Below are positions 8,825-17,255 of a stretch of DNA of 64,000 nt, in pieces. The notes beneath the pieces were generated by a model that did not search any database, was not told the origin of the DNA, and was given only the letters and a program-made list of their open reading frames with translations. Both the position numbers and the translations under genes were made by a program. Numbering within the stretch: position 1 is the first letter of the stretch; each line of letters starts with the position of its first letter. Source of the DNA: Gammaproteobacteria bacterium (lineage in GTDB: Bacteria; Pseudomonadota; Gammaproteobacteria; Steroidobacterales; Steroidobacteraceae); NCBI GenBank assembly GCA_025357835.1, contig JANYLM010000079.1, positions 1-64,000 of the forward strand, read 5' to 3'.

Positions 8825-10810
8825 TCAGAAAGTCGCGCGCACGCCGGCAAAACCGCCGCGTCCAAAGGTCCCGTACTGGTAGGCGGTCTCATAGTGCTTG
8901 TCCGTGGCGTTCTCCACGCGTCCATACAATTCGAGACGGTCGCTGAGCGTATAGGAGATCTTCGCATCGACGAGTACATAGCCGCCGAGCGCAATCTGGT
9001 TGGCTGCGTCGTCGAAACTGCGGCCGGCGTAGCGCGCGCTGACGACGGCGCTAAACCGCGAAGGCCAGCGATAACTCGCCGACGCGTTGGCCGCGGTCTT
9101 TGGCCGACGCGGCAGCTGATTCCCGAATGTCGCTGAACCGGCGGAACGGTCCTGCGCATCGGTCAGCGTAAAATTGGCCGAGAGAGTGAGCCGATCTGCG
9201 GCCTTGAGGCCGGCCTGAAATTCCACGCCGCGGGAGGACGCGCGCGCAATATTCGTGTAGTAGCCGAACGGATCCTTGACGCAGAGTGGACTCGGTGTCG
9301 TGGTGCAGTCGAAGAATTCGATCAGATCGCGGCTGCTGGCGCTGAAATACGTCGCCGACAGCTGTAAGCGGCCGTCCCACGCGTGGTGCTCGACACCGAC
9401 GTCCCAGCTATTGGCCAATTCGGGCTGAAGCGCGATGTTGCCGTAGTTGCTGTACAGCTGGTAAAGCGACGGCGTTTTGAAGCCCTGGCCGAAGCTCGCT
9501 CGCAGAATCGTATGGCTGTTGTTAAAAGTCCATGCGGCCGAGACTTGCCCGGTCGGATGACCGCCGTACACATTGTGCCGATCGTAGCGGCCGCCGGTCG
9601 TGAGCGTGAGCCCCGCAATGACCTCGCTCTGCAGTTGTGCATAACCGCTGTCGATGGTCGCGTAGTTGTCCAGGGGCATGGGACCTGCGTAATCGAATGC
9701 CGGCGAGTCGGTTTGGATGGTGGAGCGCTCATGCAGCGCACCGAATACAGCCTCAAAGTGCGGCGCGAGTTCCCACGTCCCCTGATACTCCTCTCGTTGA
9801 TTGCGGCCGATGCCATAAAACGTCTCGGTGCTCGGGCTGCCATAGTTTGCCGGCGCGTCGGGGTCGAAATTCCGCGTCTCGGTGTTGGTGTATTGGAACG
9901 CCACGCGGTTCGTAAGCGCGCGATCCGGCGACCTCAACGTGAAACCCGCATACCCCAAGGCCTGATTGGTCTTGCCGTATTCCTTGCCGTCGCCGAACAT
10001 GAAAAATGGGGAAGGAGGGTTGTCATAGCCGGCGAAGTCCGTCCGAGCCTGAGTGTAATAGCCGCGAACATCGACGCTTAAGTCGGGGGTGAGGTTGTAG
10101 CGCAGTTGCCCCGAGCCGCCGCCGATCTGGCTTGCATCCGCCCGCTTTCCGCCGAGCCTTGCATCAAAGCCCGGGATACCGCTCGTGCCGTACCAATTGC
10201 CGGACAACCGCCAGAGCAATCCCTGCGTCTTACCGCCCACATTGGCGGCGGCATAGCCGGTATCGTGCGCACCGCCCTCGGCAGTCACGCCGCCCCCCAG
10301 TGGGCCCACGGGTTCGCCCGTTACGATGTTGATCACCCCGCCCATAGCCTGGCTGCCGTACAGGGTCGATTGCGCGCCGCGTAGTATCTCGATCCGCGAA
10401 ATATCGCCGGTCAACAGATTGGCGAAATTAAATCCGCCGCCGGTCGTCGACGGATCGTTCAATTGCACGCCGTCGATCACGACCACGGTCTGGTCGCTTT
10501 CAGCGCCGCGAATGAATATTGATGTCGGCTGGCCCACGCCGCCGGTGCGCGCGAAAGTCACACCCGGGGCCTGCACCAGCAAATCCGAGACGATGGTTGC
10601 CTGGCTCTCGCGGATGGCGACGTCGCTCAGCACGGTCACGGAGTTGCCGATCTTGGACAGAGGCTCCGGCGCGCGATTAGCCACGACCACGATTTCATCG
10701 AAGGAATCAGCGTTTTCGTCGGCCGACGCCGAGGGTGCGATGGCGACATTAAAACCGGCGAACGCGCACAGCGCGTAGATGTACGCATAACGAAAGTCAT
10801 GAATTTTCAC
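8825..10810 (-). CDS. btuB: TonB-dependent vitamin B12 receptor BtuB
   Basis: Outer-membrane 22-strand barrel that takes up cobalamin using TonB energy. Domain order in 661 residues: signal peptide (about 1-30), TonB box DEIVVVANR, plug domain (about 45-160, with VVVIDGVQLNDPS and ILRGAQSTLYGSQAMGGVIN), then the barrel, ending in the aromatic residue of GVRATF as needed for BAM-mediated insertion. The start is GTG 10810, with GGGAG at 10820-10816. Upstream on the same strand is a cobalamin riboswitch, which fixes the substrate far better than homology alone. It is divergent from the cobT-btuD operon, so receptor and inner-membrane importer are made under the same signal. Confidence 0.95.
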   Translation of the reverse strand: MKIHDFRYAYIYALCAFAGFNVAIAPSASADENADSFDEIVVVANRAPEPLSKIGNSVTVLSDVAIRESQATIVSDLLVQAPGVTFARTGGVGQPTSIFIRGAESDQTVVVIDGVQLNDPSTTGGGFNFANLLTGDISRIEILRGAQSTLYGSQAMGGVINIVTGEPVGPLGGGVTAEGGAHDTGYAAANVGGKTQGLLWRLSGNWYGTSGIPGFDARLGGKRADASQIGGGSGQLRYNLTPDLSVDVRGYYTQARTDFAGYDNPPSPFFMFGDGKEYGKTNQALGYAGFTLRSPDRALTNRVAFQYTNTETRNFDPDAPANYGSPSTETFYGIGRNQREEYQGTWELAPHFEAVFGALHERSTIQTDSPAFDYAGPMPLDNYATIDSGYAQLQSEVIAGLTLTTGGRYDRHNVYGGHPTGQVSAAWTFNNSHTILRASFGQGFKTPSLYQLYSNYGNIALQPELANSWDVGVEHHAWDGRLQLSATYFSASSRDLIEFFDCTTTPSPLCVKDPFGYYTNIARASSRGVEFQAGLKAADRLTLSANFTLTDAQDRSAGSATFGNQLPRRPKTAANASASYRWPSRFSAVVSARYAGRSFDDAANQIALGGYVLVDAKISYTLSDRLELYGRVENATDKHYETAYQYGTFGRGGFAGVRATF

Positions 10811-10827
10811 GGCAGCTCCCTAAATGA

Positions 10828-10847
10828 CGACGACTTCTCCGTCGCCG
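10828..10847 (-). promoter_or_regulatory. Hairpin just upstream of the btuB ribosome-binding site
   Basis: Read on the minus strand, CGGCGAC-GGAGAA-GTCGTCG forms a 7-bp stem (one G-T pair) with loop GGAGAA, ending 7 nt before the GGGAG of btuB. It lies between the riboswitch aptamer and the start codon, where an expression platform is expected. No T-run follows, so translational rather than termination control is more likely; that is inference. Confidence 0.5.
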
Positions 10848-10899
10848 CTCGGGAAACTCCGCTCGCTCAGCACACCCCGGCTGATCGATGGGCGACAAC

Positions 10900-11085
10900 G
10901 GCAAGCAGGTCTCCTGGCTCGCGGCTTATGGTCCCCACATCACCTTCCCGGATCTAGAGCGTCCAGTGGTCTCGGATGCAAGGCACACCGCTTACAGTTG
11001 CGGGGGCAGCCCGGGCTTCACACCCGAGTTCCCATTCAATCCCCGTGAGGGGAACTTGTCGTACCTTCTTACGGTGCCGCAAAAC
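10900..11085 (-). promoter_or_regulatory. Cobalamin riboswitch controlling btuB
   Basis: On the minus strand the leader shows the conserved blocks of the cobalamin aptamer in order: GGGAACTCGGGTGTGAAGCC, GCTGCCCCCGCAACTGTAAG, the B12-box-like ACCACTGG, CCGGGAAGGTGATG, and the 3' block GCGAGCCAGGAGACCTGC at 10903-10922. The 5' limit is approximate. It lies about 90 nt upstream of the btuB GTG start. Binding of adenosylcobalamin is expected to lower btuB expression. Confidence 0.95.
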
Positions 11086-11251
11086 GAAGTCCGGGTCAAC
11101 CAGGTGTGCGGTGCCTCAGGGGCCGCGAGCAGCGAGCTAGAAATTCCGCATGCTTTCGAAATGCACTCAAAGCGTGAGCCATTACCATCGCCCGCATGGG
11201 ACTGCGACGCGGCGTTGACCGTGACAGTGATCGCGGGCAGACTGACCCGTC

Positions 11252-11440
11252 GTTCAGGAGTCCGTCGGCCGCGGGGCCGATGGGTGAAACGGGAAGCCGG
11301 TGAAAACCCCTTAGGGGTCAGTCCGGCGCTGCCCCCGCAACGGTAATTGAGCTACGTCAAGTCTTTGTGCCACTGCGCTTCGGCGTGGGAAGGCGACTTG
11401 GCTGGGATGTCCCGCTCACGAGCCCGTATACCGACCTGCG
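11252..11440 (+). promoter_or_regulatory. Cobalamin riboswitch controlling the cobT-btuD operon
   Basis: A second, independent cobalamin aptamer on the plus strand: ATGGGTGAAACGGGAAGCCG at 11280-11299, GCTGCCCCCGCAACGGTAA at 11328-11346, the B12-box GCCACTG at 11369-11375, GGGAAGGCG at 11387-11395 and a terminal block GAGCCCGTATACCGACCTGC ending near 11439. Its 5' limit is approximate. It ends about 50 nt before the cobT start and 38 nt before its GGAGG ribosome-binding site. The two riboswitches together account for nearly all of the 679-bp gene-free stretch between btuB and cobT; the remaining 170 bp between them (11086-11251) should hold the divergent promoters, but I see no convincing -35/-10 pair. 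Confidence 0.95.
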
Positions 11441-11489
11441 ATGTTCTTAGGTCCGATATGTGCACGGCGGGTGCGCGGAGGGTTGGGTA

Positions 11490-12527
11490 ATGAGATTCGA
11501 TGCCGTTGCGCCGGCTGACGAGGCGTTTCGTTCCGCTGCCCATCGACGGCTCGACTCGTTGACGAAACCGCTGGGCGCGCTCGGCCGTCTCGAAACGCTC
11601 GCGGCTCAGGTGTGCGCCCTGCATCGAACCCTCGAGCCCGTGATCGTTCATCCGGTGGCAGTGGTATTCGCCGCCGACCACGGCGTGGCGGACCGCGGTG
11701 TTAGCGCCTATCCACGCGCGGTAACCGAACAAATGGTCAAGAACTTCCTCGGCGGCGGCGCGGCCATCAGCGTACTGGCGCGGCTGCAGGGAATGGAGCT
11801 GTGGATTGTGGATGCGGGCGTCGACGGCGACTGCGGCAGCCACCCGCGGCTGATCGGCGCCAAGATTCGGCGCGGCACACGCGACTTCGTCGAGCAGCCG
11901 GCAATGACTCGGCTCGAGTGCGAGGAAGCATTGCGCTGGGGTGTGTCCATCATCGATCAGGTCATTCCCGCCGGCGGCAACACCGTGCTCCTGGGTGAAA
12001 TGGGTATCGGGAATACCGCGGCGGCCGCGCTCTTGATGCATGGTCTGACCGGTTTCCCGCTGGACGAATGCGTGGGTCGCGGCACCGGACTGGACGACGA
12101 GGGCCTGGCGAGAAAGCAGGCGATTCTCGCCGCCGCCGCGCGACGAGCGACTCCACGGGATCCGATCGAACTGCTCGTCGAGTTCGGTGGCTACGAAATC
12201 GCGATGTTGGTTGGGGCCATACTGAGTGCCGCGGCGCGCCGAATGCTGATTCTAGTCGATGGCTTTACAGTGACGGTTGCGGCTGCGCTTGCCGCGCGCA
12301 TCGATGAGAACATCCTCGCCTACTGCGTCTTCGGACATTGCTCGGCGGAACGCGCGCATGGCGCGTTGCTCACGGACCTCAAGGTGCAACCGCTGCTCGA
12401 CCTTGGCATGCGCGTCGGCGAGGGAAGCGGCGCGGCCGTTGCACTGTCAGTTGTGCGCGCCGCACTCAGCCTGTTCACGCAGATGGCGACGTTCGACGGC
12501 GCGGGTGTCAGCGAGAAGAGCGCATGA
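11490..12527 (+). CDS. cobT: Nicotinate-nucleotide--dimethylbenzimidazole phosphoribosyltransferase
   Basis: Makes alpha-ribazole 5'-phosphate from nicotinate mononucleotide and a lower-ligand base (dimethylbenzimidazole) for the cobalamin nucleotide loop. At 345 residues it matches the family. Recognisable parts are LDSLTKPLGALGRLETLA near the N-terminus, FAADHGVADRGVSAYP, GEMGIGNTAAAA, and the C-terminal GEGSGAA carrying the catalytic glutamate. ATG 11490 has GGAGG seven bases upstream; an in-frame GTG at 11460 is inferior. It is the first gene of the riboswitch-controlled operon; cobS starts 25 bp after its stop. Confidence 0.95.
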   Translation: MRFDAVAPADEAFRSAAHRRLDSLTKPLGALGRLETLAAQVCALHRTLEPVIVHPVAVVFAADHGVADRGVSAYPRAVTEQMVKNFLGGGAAISVLARLQGMELWIVDAGVDGDCGSHPRLIGAKIRRGTRDFVEQPAMTRLECEEALRWGVSIIDQVIPAGGNTVLLGEMGIGNTAAAALLMHGLTGFPLDECVGRGTGLDDEGLARKQAILAAAARRATPRDPIELLVEFGGYEIAMLVGAILSAAARRMLILVDGFTVTVAAALAARIDENILAYCVFGHCSAERAHGALLTDLKVQPLLDLGMRVGEGSGAAVALSVVRAALSLFTQMATFDGAGVSEKSA

Positions 12528-12552
12528 CCTCATACCTTCCGGGCTGCTAGCG

Positions 12553-13359
12553 ATGCGGCGGCAGATCATGCTGTTTCTGGTGGCCACACAGTTCTTGACG
12601 CGGTTGCCCATGCCGGCTTGGAAGAGCTTTCAGCCGGCTTGGCTGGCGCAATCGGTGCGCTACTTCCCGCTGGTCGGTGTGCTGGTCGGCATTATCAACG
12701 TCGCCGTGTGGTGGTTGCTGGGTCATTGGCTGCCGGCCTCGGTCACCGTTGGATTGATGTTGGCAAGCTCATTGCTGGTCACCGGGGCCTTCCACGAGGA
12801 TGGCTTCGCGGACACCTGCGACGGTTTCGGAGGCGGCACGAGTCAGGATCGAGTGCTCGCCATCATGAAGGATTCACGCGTCGGCGCGTATGGTGCGATC
12901 GGCATCTGTGTCGTGCTGGGATTGAGATGGACCACCTATGTGGCAATTCCAGCTGCCGCGTTTCCCTTGATGGTTATTGGCGCTCACATGTTCAGTCGCT
13001 GGTGCGCCTGCGGCCTGATATGGCGCCTGCGCTACGTGCGAAACGACGACGACGCAAAAGTCAGGCCGCTGGCGGACAGTCTCGGCGGCCGCGACTGGGC
13101 GTTAAGCGGCGCAATTGGGGCGATGGCGGCCGCGCCGTTCGCCATGGCCTCGGACCCAATGCTGCAGTCCCTCTTGTTTCCGGCGCTTGGCGCTGCGGTT
13201 GGCTCATCGGCGATCACGACGGTGGTCGTGGCCCTGTATTTTCGGAGGCGGATCGGTGGCTATACGGGCGACTGTCTCGGGGCGGTCCAACAGCTCACGG
13301 AACTCGCTTTTCTGCTGGCAGCGCTTGCGGTCATCGGTTCCGCCCGACGAGCCGGTTGA
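12553..13359 (+). CDS. cobS: Adenosylcobinamide-GDP ribazoletransferase (cobalamin synthase)
   Basis: Inner-membrane enzyme joining adenosylcobinamide-GDP with alpha-ribazole (phosphate), the final assembly step. It has 268 residues and several membrane helices. The family signature is GAFHEDGFADTCDGFGGG (residues about 75-93), followed by VLAIMKDSRVGAYG, which contributes the acidic metal-binding site, and later GGYTGDCLGA. ATG 12553 gives the expected MRRQIMLFLVATQFLTRLP N-terminus; there is no strong Shine-Dalgarno. An 8-codon open frame at 12524-12550, overlapping the cobT stop and ending 2 bp before cobS, could provide reinitiation coupling. Confidence 0.93.
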   Translation: MRRQIMLFLVATQFLTRLPMPAWKSFQPAWLAQSVRYFPLVGVLVGIINVAVWWLLGHWLPASVTVGLMLASSLLVTGAFHEDGFADTCDGFGGGTSQDRVLAIMKDSRVGAYGAIGICVVLGLRWTTYVAIPAAAFPLMVIGAHMFSRWCACGLIWRLRYVRNDDDAKVRPLADSLGGRDWALSGAIGAMAAAPFAMASDPMLQSLLFPALGAAVGSSAITTVVVALYFRRRIGGYTGDCLGAVQQLTELAFLLAALAVIGSARRAG

Positions 13360-13375
13360 GGCCGGCGCGAATCGC

Positions 13376-13936
13376 ATGCAGCTCTATCTCATCCGTCATC
13401 CGAAGCCGGTCAGTGTCGCGGGCCTGTGCTATGGACGACTAGACGTTGCGGTCGACGCAGAATCCGTGGCGGGCGCGGCGCTGGCGGTGCGCGAGCGAAT
13501 CCCAGAGCGGGTGCTCAAGGAAGCCCGATTTTTCACCAGCCCTGCGTCGCGGTGCGTACTGCTCGCGCGCGAATTGGCGCCGACGCGCGAGCCACGAATA
13601 ACCGAGGATCTCGAGGAGTTGAGCTTCGGAGCCTGGGAAGGACAACCATGGGATGCGATACCCCGTGACCAGTTGGATGCCTGGGCTCGCGATCTCTGGC
13701 GCTACAAACCCGGAGGAGCCGAGTCCGCGGCAATGGTGGCGGCGCGTTGGCAACGATGGGCCACGCTGATGCGGTCTTCCGACGAGACTTTCGCGGTTGC
13801 GGTTACCCATGCGGGTGTGATTCGCGTAGCGCTGGCGGGCATGTGCCTGTCCGACGCCGCCGCCTGTTTACAGATTCCTATAGCATTTGGCTCGGTGCAC
13901 TGCGTCGATCTCACGCAGGCGCAGGTGCCCGCATGA
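13376..13936 (+). CDS. cobC: Alpha-ribazole phosphatase-like histidine phosphatase
   Basis: A histidine-phosphatase (phosphoglycerate-mutase fold) of 186 residues, placed between cobS and cobU. This points to removal of the 5'-phosphate from alpha-ribazole phosphate or adenosylcobalamin phosphate. The phosphate-accepting His is in LIRHPKP; the usual RHG is RHP here, a variant I associate with cob-linked members having GLCYGRLDV next. The second catalytic His is in VTHAGVIRV, with the acidic residue in EELSFGAWEG. ATG 13376 lies 16 bp after cobS, and the 3' end overlaps cobU by 4 bp. The family is promiscuous; the operon position carries the assignment. Confidence 0.85.
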   Translation: MQLYLIRHPKPVSVAGLCYGRLDVAVDAESVAGAALAVRERIPERVLKEARFFTSPASRCVLLARELAPTREPRITEDLEELSFGAWEGQPWDAIPRDQLDAWARDLWRYKPGGAESAAMVAARWQRWATLMRSSDETFAVAVTHAGVIRVALAGMCLSDAAACLQIPIAFGSVHCVDLTQAQVPA

Positions 13937-14481
13937 AGGCGCTGATTCTCGGCGGCGTCCGTTCCGGCAAAAGCCGTTATGCCGCCGAGCTTGTTCAAGA
14001 ACAGGCTTGCCCCGTCACGCTCATCGTCACGGGCGCCGCGCTCGACGACGAAATGGCGGCGCGCATAGAGGCCCACCGCGCAAATCGGCCAGCGTCCTGG
14101 ACGGTCGTCGAGGAGCCGACACGTCTGGCGGCGACGCTGGTCGCAAGGTCAGGTCCGAATCGGCTGATTCTCGTCGACTGCCTCACGTTGTGGCTGAGCA
14201 ATCTGCTGTGCGGCGATGATCCGGACGCACTGCGGCGCGAATCACGCAAGCTGATCGCCGTCCTCCCCGAGCTGCCGGGACATTGTGTGATGGTCGCGAA
14301 CGAGGTCGGTCTCGGAATCATCCCCGTCAACGCGCTTGCTCGGCGCTTCGCGGATGAGGCGGGAACGATGCATCAGGAACTCGCTGCCCTGTGCGACCGG
14401 GTAGTGTTCATGGCGGCAGGTCTGCCGTTGACGATGAAGGCCGGCGTGTCGCCGGCGAACCTCAATCCGGGTGCGCCGTGA
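13933..14481 (+). CDS. cobU: Adenosylcobinamide kinase / adenosylcobinamide-phosphate guanylyltransferase
   Basis: Bifunctional cytoplasmic enzyme: phosphorylates adenosylcobinamide, then transfers GMP from GTP to give adenosylcobinamide-GDP for CobS. It has 182 residues. The P-loop is GGVRSGKSRYAAELV at the N-terminus, the guanylylation region LILVDCLTLWLSNLL is in the middle, and the hallmark VANEVGLGIIPVNALARRF follows. It overlaps the preceding phosphatase (ATGA at 13933) and the following btuF (GTGA at 14478), implying tight translational coupling. With CobT, CobC and CobS this completes nucleotide-loop assembly; no corrin-ring genes are present, indicating salvage. Confidence 0.95.
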   Translation: MKALILGGVRSGKSRYAAELVQEQACPVTLIVTGAALDDEMAARIEAHRANRPASWTVVEEPTRLAATLVARSGPNRLILVDCLTLWLSNLLCGDDPDALRRESRKLIAVLPELPGHCVMVANEVGLGIIPVNALARRFADEAGTMHQELAALCDRVVFMAAGLPLTMKAGVSPANLNPGAP

Positions 14482-15392
14482 TACGCCATTGCGTGTGGAC
14501 CGTGGTTGAAGCACTCGCCAAAACAGCCGCCCTCACACTCGGTCTTGCCCTCAGCGCCGGCGCGCAGACGGCGCCGGCCGGCTCGGCCATACTGCGGGAC
14601 GACCTGCAGCACGAGGCAACGTTGCCGCGCTATCCACAGCGGATAGTCACCTTGCTGCCGTCTTTCACGGAAATCGTGTGTGCGCTTGGCGGTTGCGATC
14701 GGCTGGTCGCCACCGATCGGTATTCCAACTGGCCCAGCGAAGTGAAGGCGCTGCCGAAGGTAGGAGGGTTCGAAGATGCCTACGTCGAACCCATTGTCCG
14801 TCTGAGGCCTGATTTGGTCTTGCTCAGCCGTTCGCAGTGGGTCACCGACCGTCTTCGTGAACTCGGAATCGTCTCCTTCGTCCTGAACACGGAGAGCTAC
14901 GCCGACATTGGCCATACCGTGCGGGTCATTGGCGAGATTCTGGGTGTTCCGGATCGTGCGGCACAACTCAACGAGACCATCGAGCAAGCCGTACGCGAAG
15001 TCGCCGAGCAGGCACGGGCGCAGCGTCGGGGCGAAGGGCCGAGAGTGTACTTCGAAGTGGATCGGGGGCCATACGCCGCTGGACCCTCGTCGTTCATCGG
15101 CGAACTCCTGACGCGACTGGGCGCGCGAAATATCGTGACCGCGGAACTCGGCGCGTTTCCGAAGCTCAATCCCGAGTACGTGGTGCGTCACAATCCGGAC
15201 GTCATCTTCGTATCGCCCACGGAAGCGAAGGGGCTGGCGGATCGTCCCGGTTGGGAGCAGATTCGCGCCGTGAAGGAGCATCGGTTCTGCTCCTTGTCTC
15301 CCCAAGTGCGCGACATCATCGTGCGGCCGGGCCCACGAGTCGCGGAGGGAATGCGCTCCATGGCAGATTGCCTCGCCCGAGTGGCGCCGTGA
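14478..15392 (+). CDS. btuF: Periplasmic cobalamin-binding protein (BtuF type)
   Basis: Class III periplasmic binding protein that hands B12 or cobinamide to BtuCD. The start GTG 14478 overlaps the cobU stop. Residues about 1-28 form a signal peptide ending LSAGAQT. The mature part has the family pattern: RIVTLLPSFTEIVCALG, VGGFEDAYVEPIVRLRPDLV and NPDVIFVSPT, with a backbone helix between the two lobes. It has 304 residues. Helical-backbone proteins of this type also carry haem or siderophores, but location inside a B12-riboswitch operon makes corrinoid the best assignment. Confidence 0.9.
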   Translation: MIRHCVWTVVEALAKTAALTLGLALSAGAQTAPAGSAILRDDLQHEATLPRYPQRIVTLLPSFTEIVCALGGCDRLVATDRYSNWPSEVKALPKVGGFEDAYVEPIVRLRPDLVLLSRSQWVTDRLRELGIVSFVLNTESYADIGHTVRVIGEILGVPDRAAQLNETIEQAVREVAEQARAQRRGEGPRVYFEVDRGPYAAGPSSFIGELLTRLGARNIVTAELGAFPKLNPEYVVRHNPDVIFVSPTEAKGLADRPGWEQIRAVKEHRFCSLSPQVRDIIVRPGPRVAEGMRSMADCLARVAP

Positions 15393-16441
15393 ACGCGCTG
15401 CGGCCTGTGCTTGTGGATATCGGCACCGTATGCACCGAAGCCGGTTCCTCGCATCGGCTGGCTATGTGGGTTGCGTGTTGTCTTGGGATCACCTTGCTGC
15501 TGACTTTCGGCAGCCTGATTGCCGGCACCTCCAGTGTCGAGACCTCACTGGGTTGGCTGTTGTCGCCCGACGCCCAATCGTCGGTCATCCTCTGGCAGAT
15601 TCGACTGCCTCGAACGGTGGGGGCCTGGTTTACCGGTGCCTTGCTGGGTCTTTCGGGAGCGATTGCGCAGGGTGTGTTTCGCAACCCCTTGGCCGAGCCG
15701 TACCTGCTCGGCACCGCGTCGGGGGCAGCACTCGGCGTGACTATCAGCCTGATTGCGGCGGATGCGTCCCTCGGCGGGCTGGCGTGGATCGGCAAGCTCG
15801 GCGTGACGGGCGCGGCCTGCGTCGGCGCGGCCGCCGCCATCGCTCTGACCATTACCTTGTCTCGCGGCGTCATAGAGACCGCCAGCCTGCTGCTCGCGGG
15901 CATCGTGGTCGGATTCTTGTTGAGCGCCCTCATGTCGCTCCTATTGCTCGCGAAGCCGGAGATCTGGCGCGCGATGCAGATTTTCATGTTCGGCAGCACC
16001 GACTTCCTCAGCTGGTCGTCGACGACGTTGCTCGCCATCGTGTTCTGCGTCTGCCTCATCCCGGCCTTGCTACTCGCTCGCGGGCTCGACGCATTGACTC
16101 TGGGCGAAGACACCGCGCAATCGCTCGGCCTGTCGCTGCCGATGCTGCGGCTGACCCTGCTCGGCGTGGTCTCGCTCGGCACGGCCACCGCGGTCGGGCA
16201 GGTTGGTATCGTCGGATTTGTCGGCCTCGTGGCGCCGCATATGGTGCGTGAGACCCTGTCGGTGAATCATCGCCAGTTGCTGATCGGAGCAGCGCTCTGT
16301 GGCGGCGCGCTGCTGCAGGCGGCTGATCTGCTCTCCCGCTGGATAATCCGGCCTGAAGAGCTGCCGGTCGGTGCCGTAACGGCCTGCGTCGGTGGCTCGT
16401 ACTTGGTGTTGCTGCTGTGGCGAAGGAGCCGAGATGCATGA
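15389..16441 (+). CDS. btuC: Cobalamin ABC transporter permease (BtuC/FecCD family)
   Basis: Inner-membrane permease for corrinoid import, 350 residues with about ten hydrophobic helices. FecCD-family markers are IRLPRTVGAWFTGALLGLSG, FRNPLAEPYLLGTASGAALG, LGEDTAQSLGLSLP (the cytoplasmic L-loop contacting the ATPase) and VGFVGLVAPHMVR. GTG 15389 overlaps the btuF stop (GTGA), and a frame extending further upstream would lie inside btuF. The 3' end overlaps btuD by 8 bp. It pairs with BtuD and BtuF. Confidence 0.92.
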   Translation: MNALRPVLVDIGTVCTEAGSSHRLAMWVACCLGITLLLTFGSLIAGTSSVETSLGWLLSPDAQSSVILWQIRLPRTVGAWFTGALLGLSGAIAQGVFRNPLAEPYLLGTASGAALGVTISLIAADASLGGLAWIGKLGVTGAACVGAAAAIALTITLSRGVIETASLLLAGIVVGFLLSALMSLLLLAKPEIWRAMQIFMFGSTDFLSWSSTTLLAIVFCVCLIPALLLARGLDALTLGEDTAQSLGLSLPMLRLTLLGVVSLGTATAVGQVGIVGFVGLVAPHMVRETLSVNHRQLLIGAALCGGALLQAADLLSRWIIRPEELPVGAVTACVGGSYLVLLLWRRSRDA

Positions 16442-17255
16442 GCTGCCTCAAGCCTTGCCGCCGGCGCTGTCGTGCCGGGACTTATCGGTCGCCTATGGTT
16501 CGCGAATCGTGTTCGAAGGCGTATCGCTCGATATCCGTGCGGGACACTGGACCGCCGTCGTCGGTCCGAATGGCTCCGGCAAGTCGACCCTGCTACGCAC
16601 GCTCGCGGGCCTGCGCGAACCACACACGGGATCCGTATCGCTGCAGGGGCGACCCCTGTCGACATGGACTCGGCGCGCCCGAGCGCGTTGTCTTGCCTGG
16701 CTTGCGCAGTCCGCCGGCGCCACGGAACTGACGGCATCCGAGGTGGTTGCCCTGGGCCGTTTCGCGCACGGTGGATGGCTGGCGCATCGGCAGGCGGCGG
16801 ACGATGCGGCGATTCGCCGCGCCATGGTTGCCACGGGTTCGTTGTCCTGGGCGCGGCGCCGACTGTCGACTCTGTCAGGGGGCGAGCGGCAGCGGGTGCA
16901 TCTGGCGCGCGTCCTGGCCGCCGAGGTGCCGGTGCTGCTCCTCGACGAACCGACCACCCACCTCGACCCGCCGCACCAGGAGGAAGTGGCGCGCCTGCTG
17001 CGCGAACAAGCGCTGGCGGGAGTCTGTGTGGTGAGCGCCATACACGATTTGTCGTTGGCGCTGGCCGCTGACCGCCTCATCGTGCTGGGCCGACATGGTT
17101 TGGTGGGCCATGGCACGATTCACCAGGCATTGACGGGGGACTGGTTGTCCGTCGCGTTCCGTACTCGAGTGGATATCGTCGACCAGCAAGGCGTGCGCCT
17201 GTGGCGGCCGGCTCTCGAGACCGTTAGCGGCCTTGGACCAGGGGCTCCGAGGTGA
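16434..17255 (+). CDS. btuD: Cobalamin ABC transporter ATPase (BtuD type)
   Basis: ATP-binding subunit of the BtuCDF importer, 273 residues. Walker A is GPNGSGKSTLLRTLAGL, the Q-loop LAWLAQS, signature LSGGERQRVHLARVLA, Walker B VLLLDEPTTHLD, and the H-loop SAIHDLS. ATG 16434 has GGAG seven bases upstream and lies inside the btuC 3' end. It closes the seven-gene operon. Its last 32 bp overlap the convergent desaturase gene, so transcripts from both sides run into each other. Confidence 0.93.
   Translation: MHELPQALPPALSCRDLSVAYGSRIVFEGVSLDIRAGHWTAVVGPNGSGKSTLLRTLAGLREPHTGSVSLQGRPLSTWTRRARARCLAWLAQSAGATELTASEVVALGRFAHGGWLAHRQAADDAAIRRAMVATGSLSWARRRLSTLSGGERQRVHLARVLAAEVPVLLLDEPTTHLDPPHQEEVARLLREQALAGVCVVSAIHDLSLALAADRLIVLGRHGLVGHGTIHQALTGDWLSVAFRTRVDIVDQQGVRLWRPALETVSGLGPGAPR

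Noticed and set aside
10888-11346. 152-residue plus-strand open frame between btuB and cobT, and a shorter one at 10824-11048
   Set aside because: Both run across the complement of the btuB riboswitch and into the second riboswitch; the sequence is explained by conserved RNA blocks, and the peptide has no coding character.
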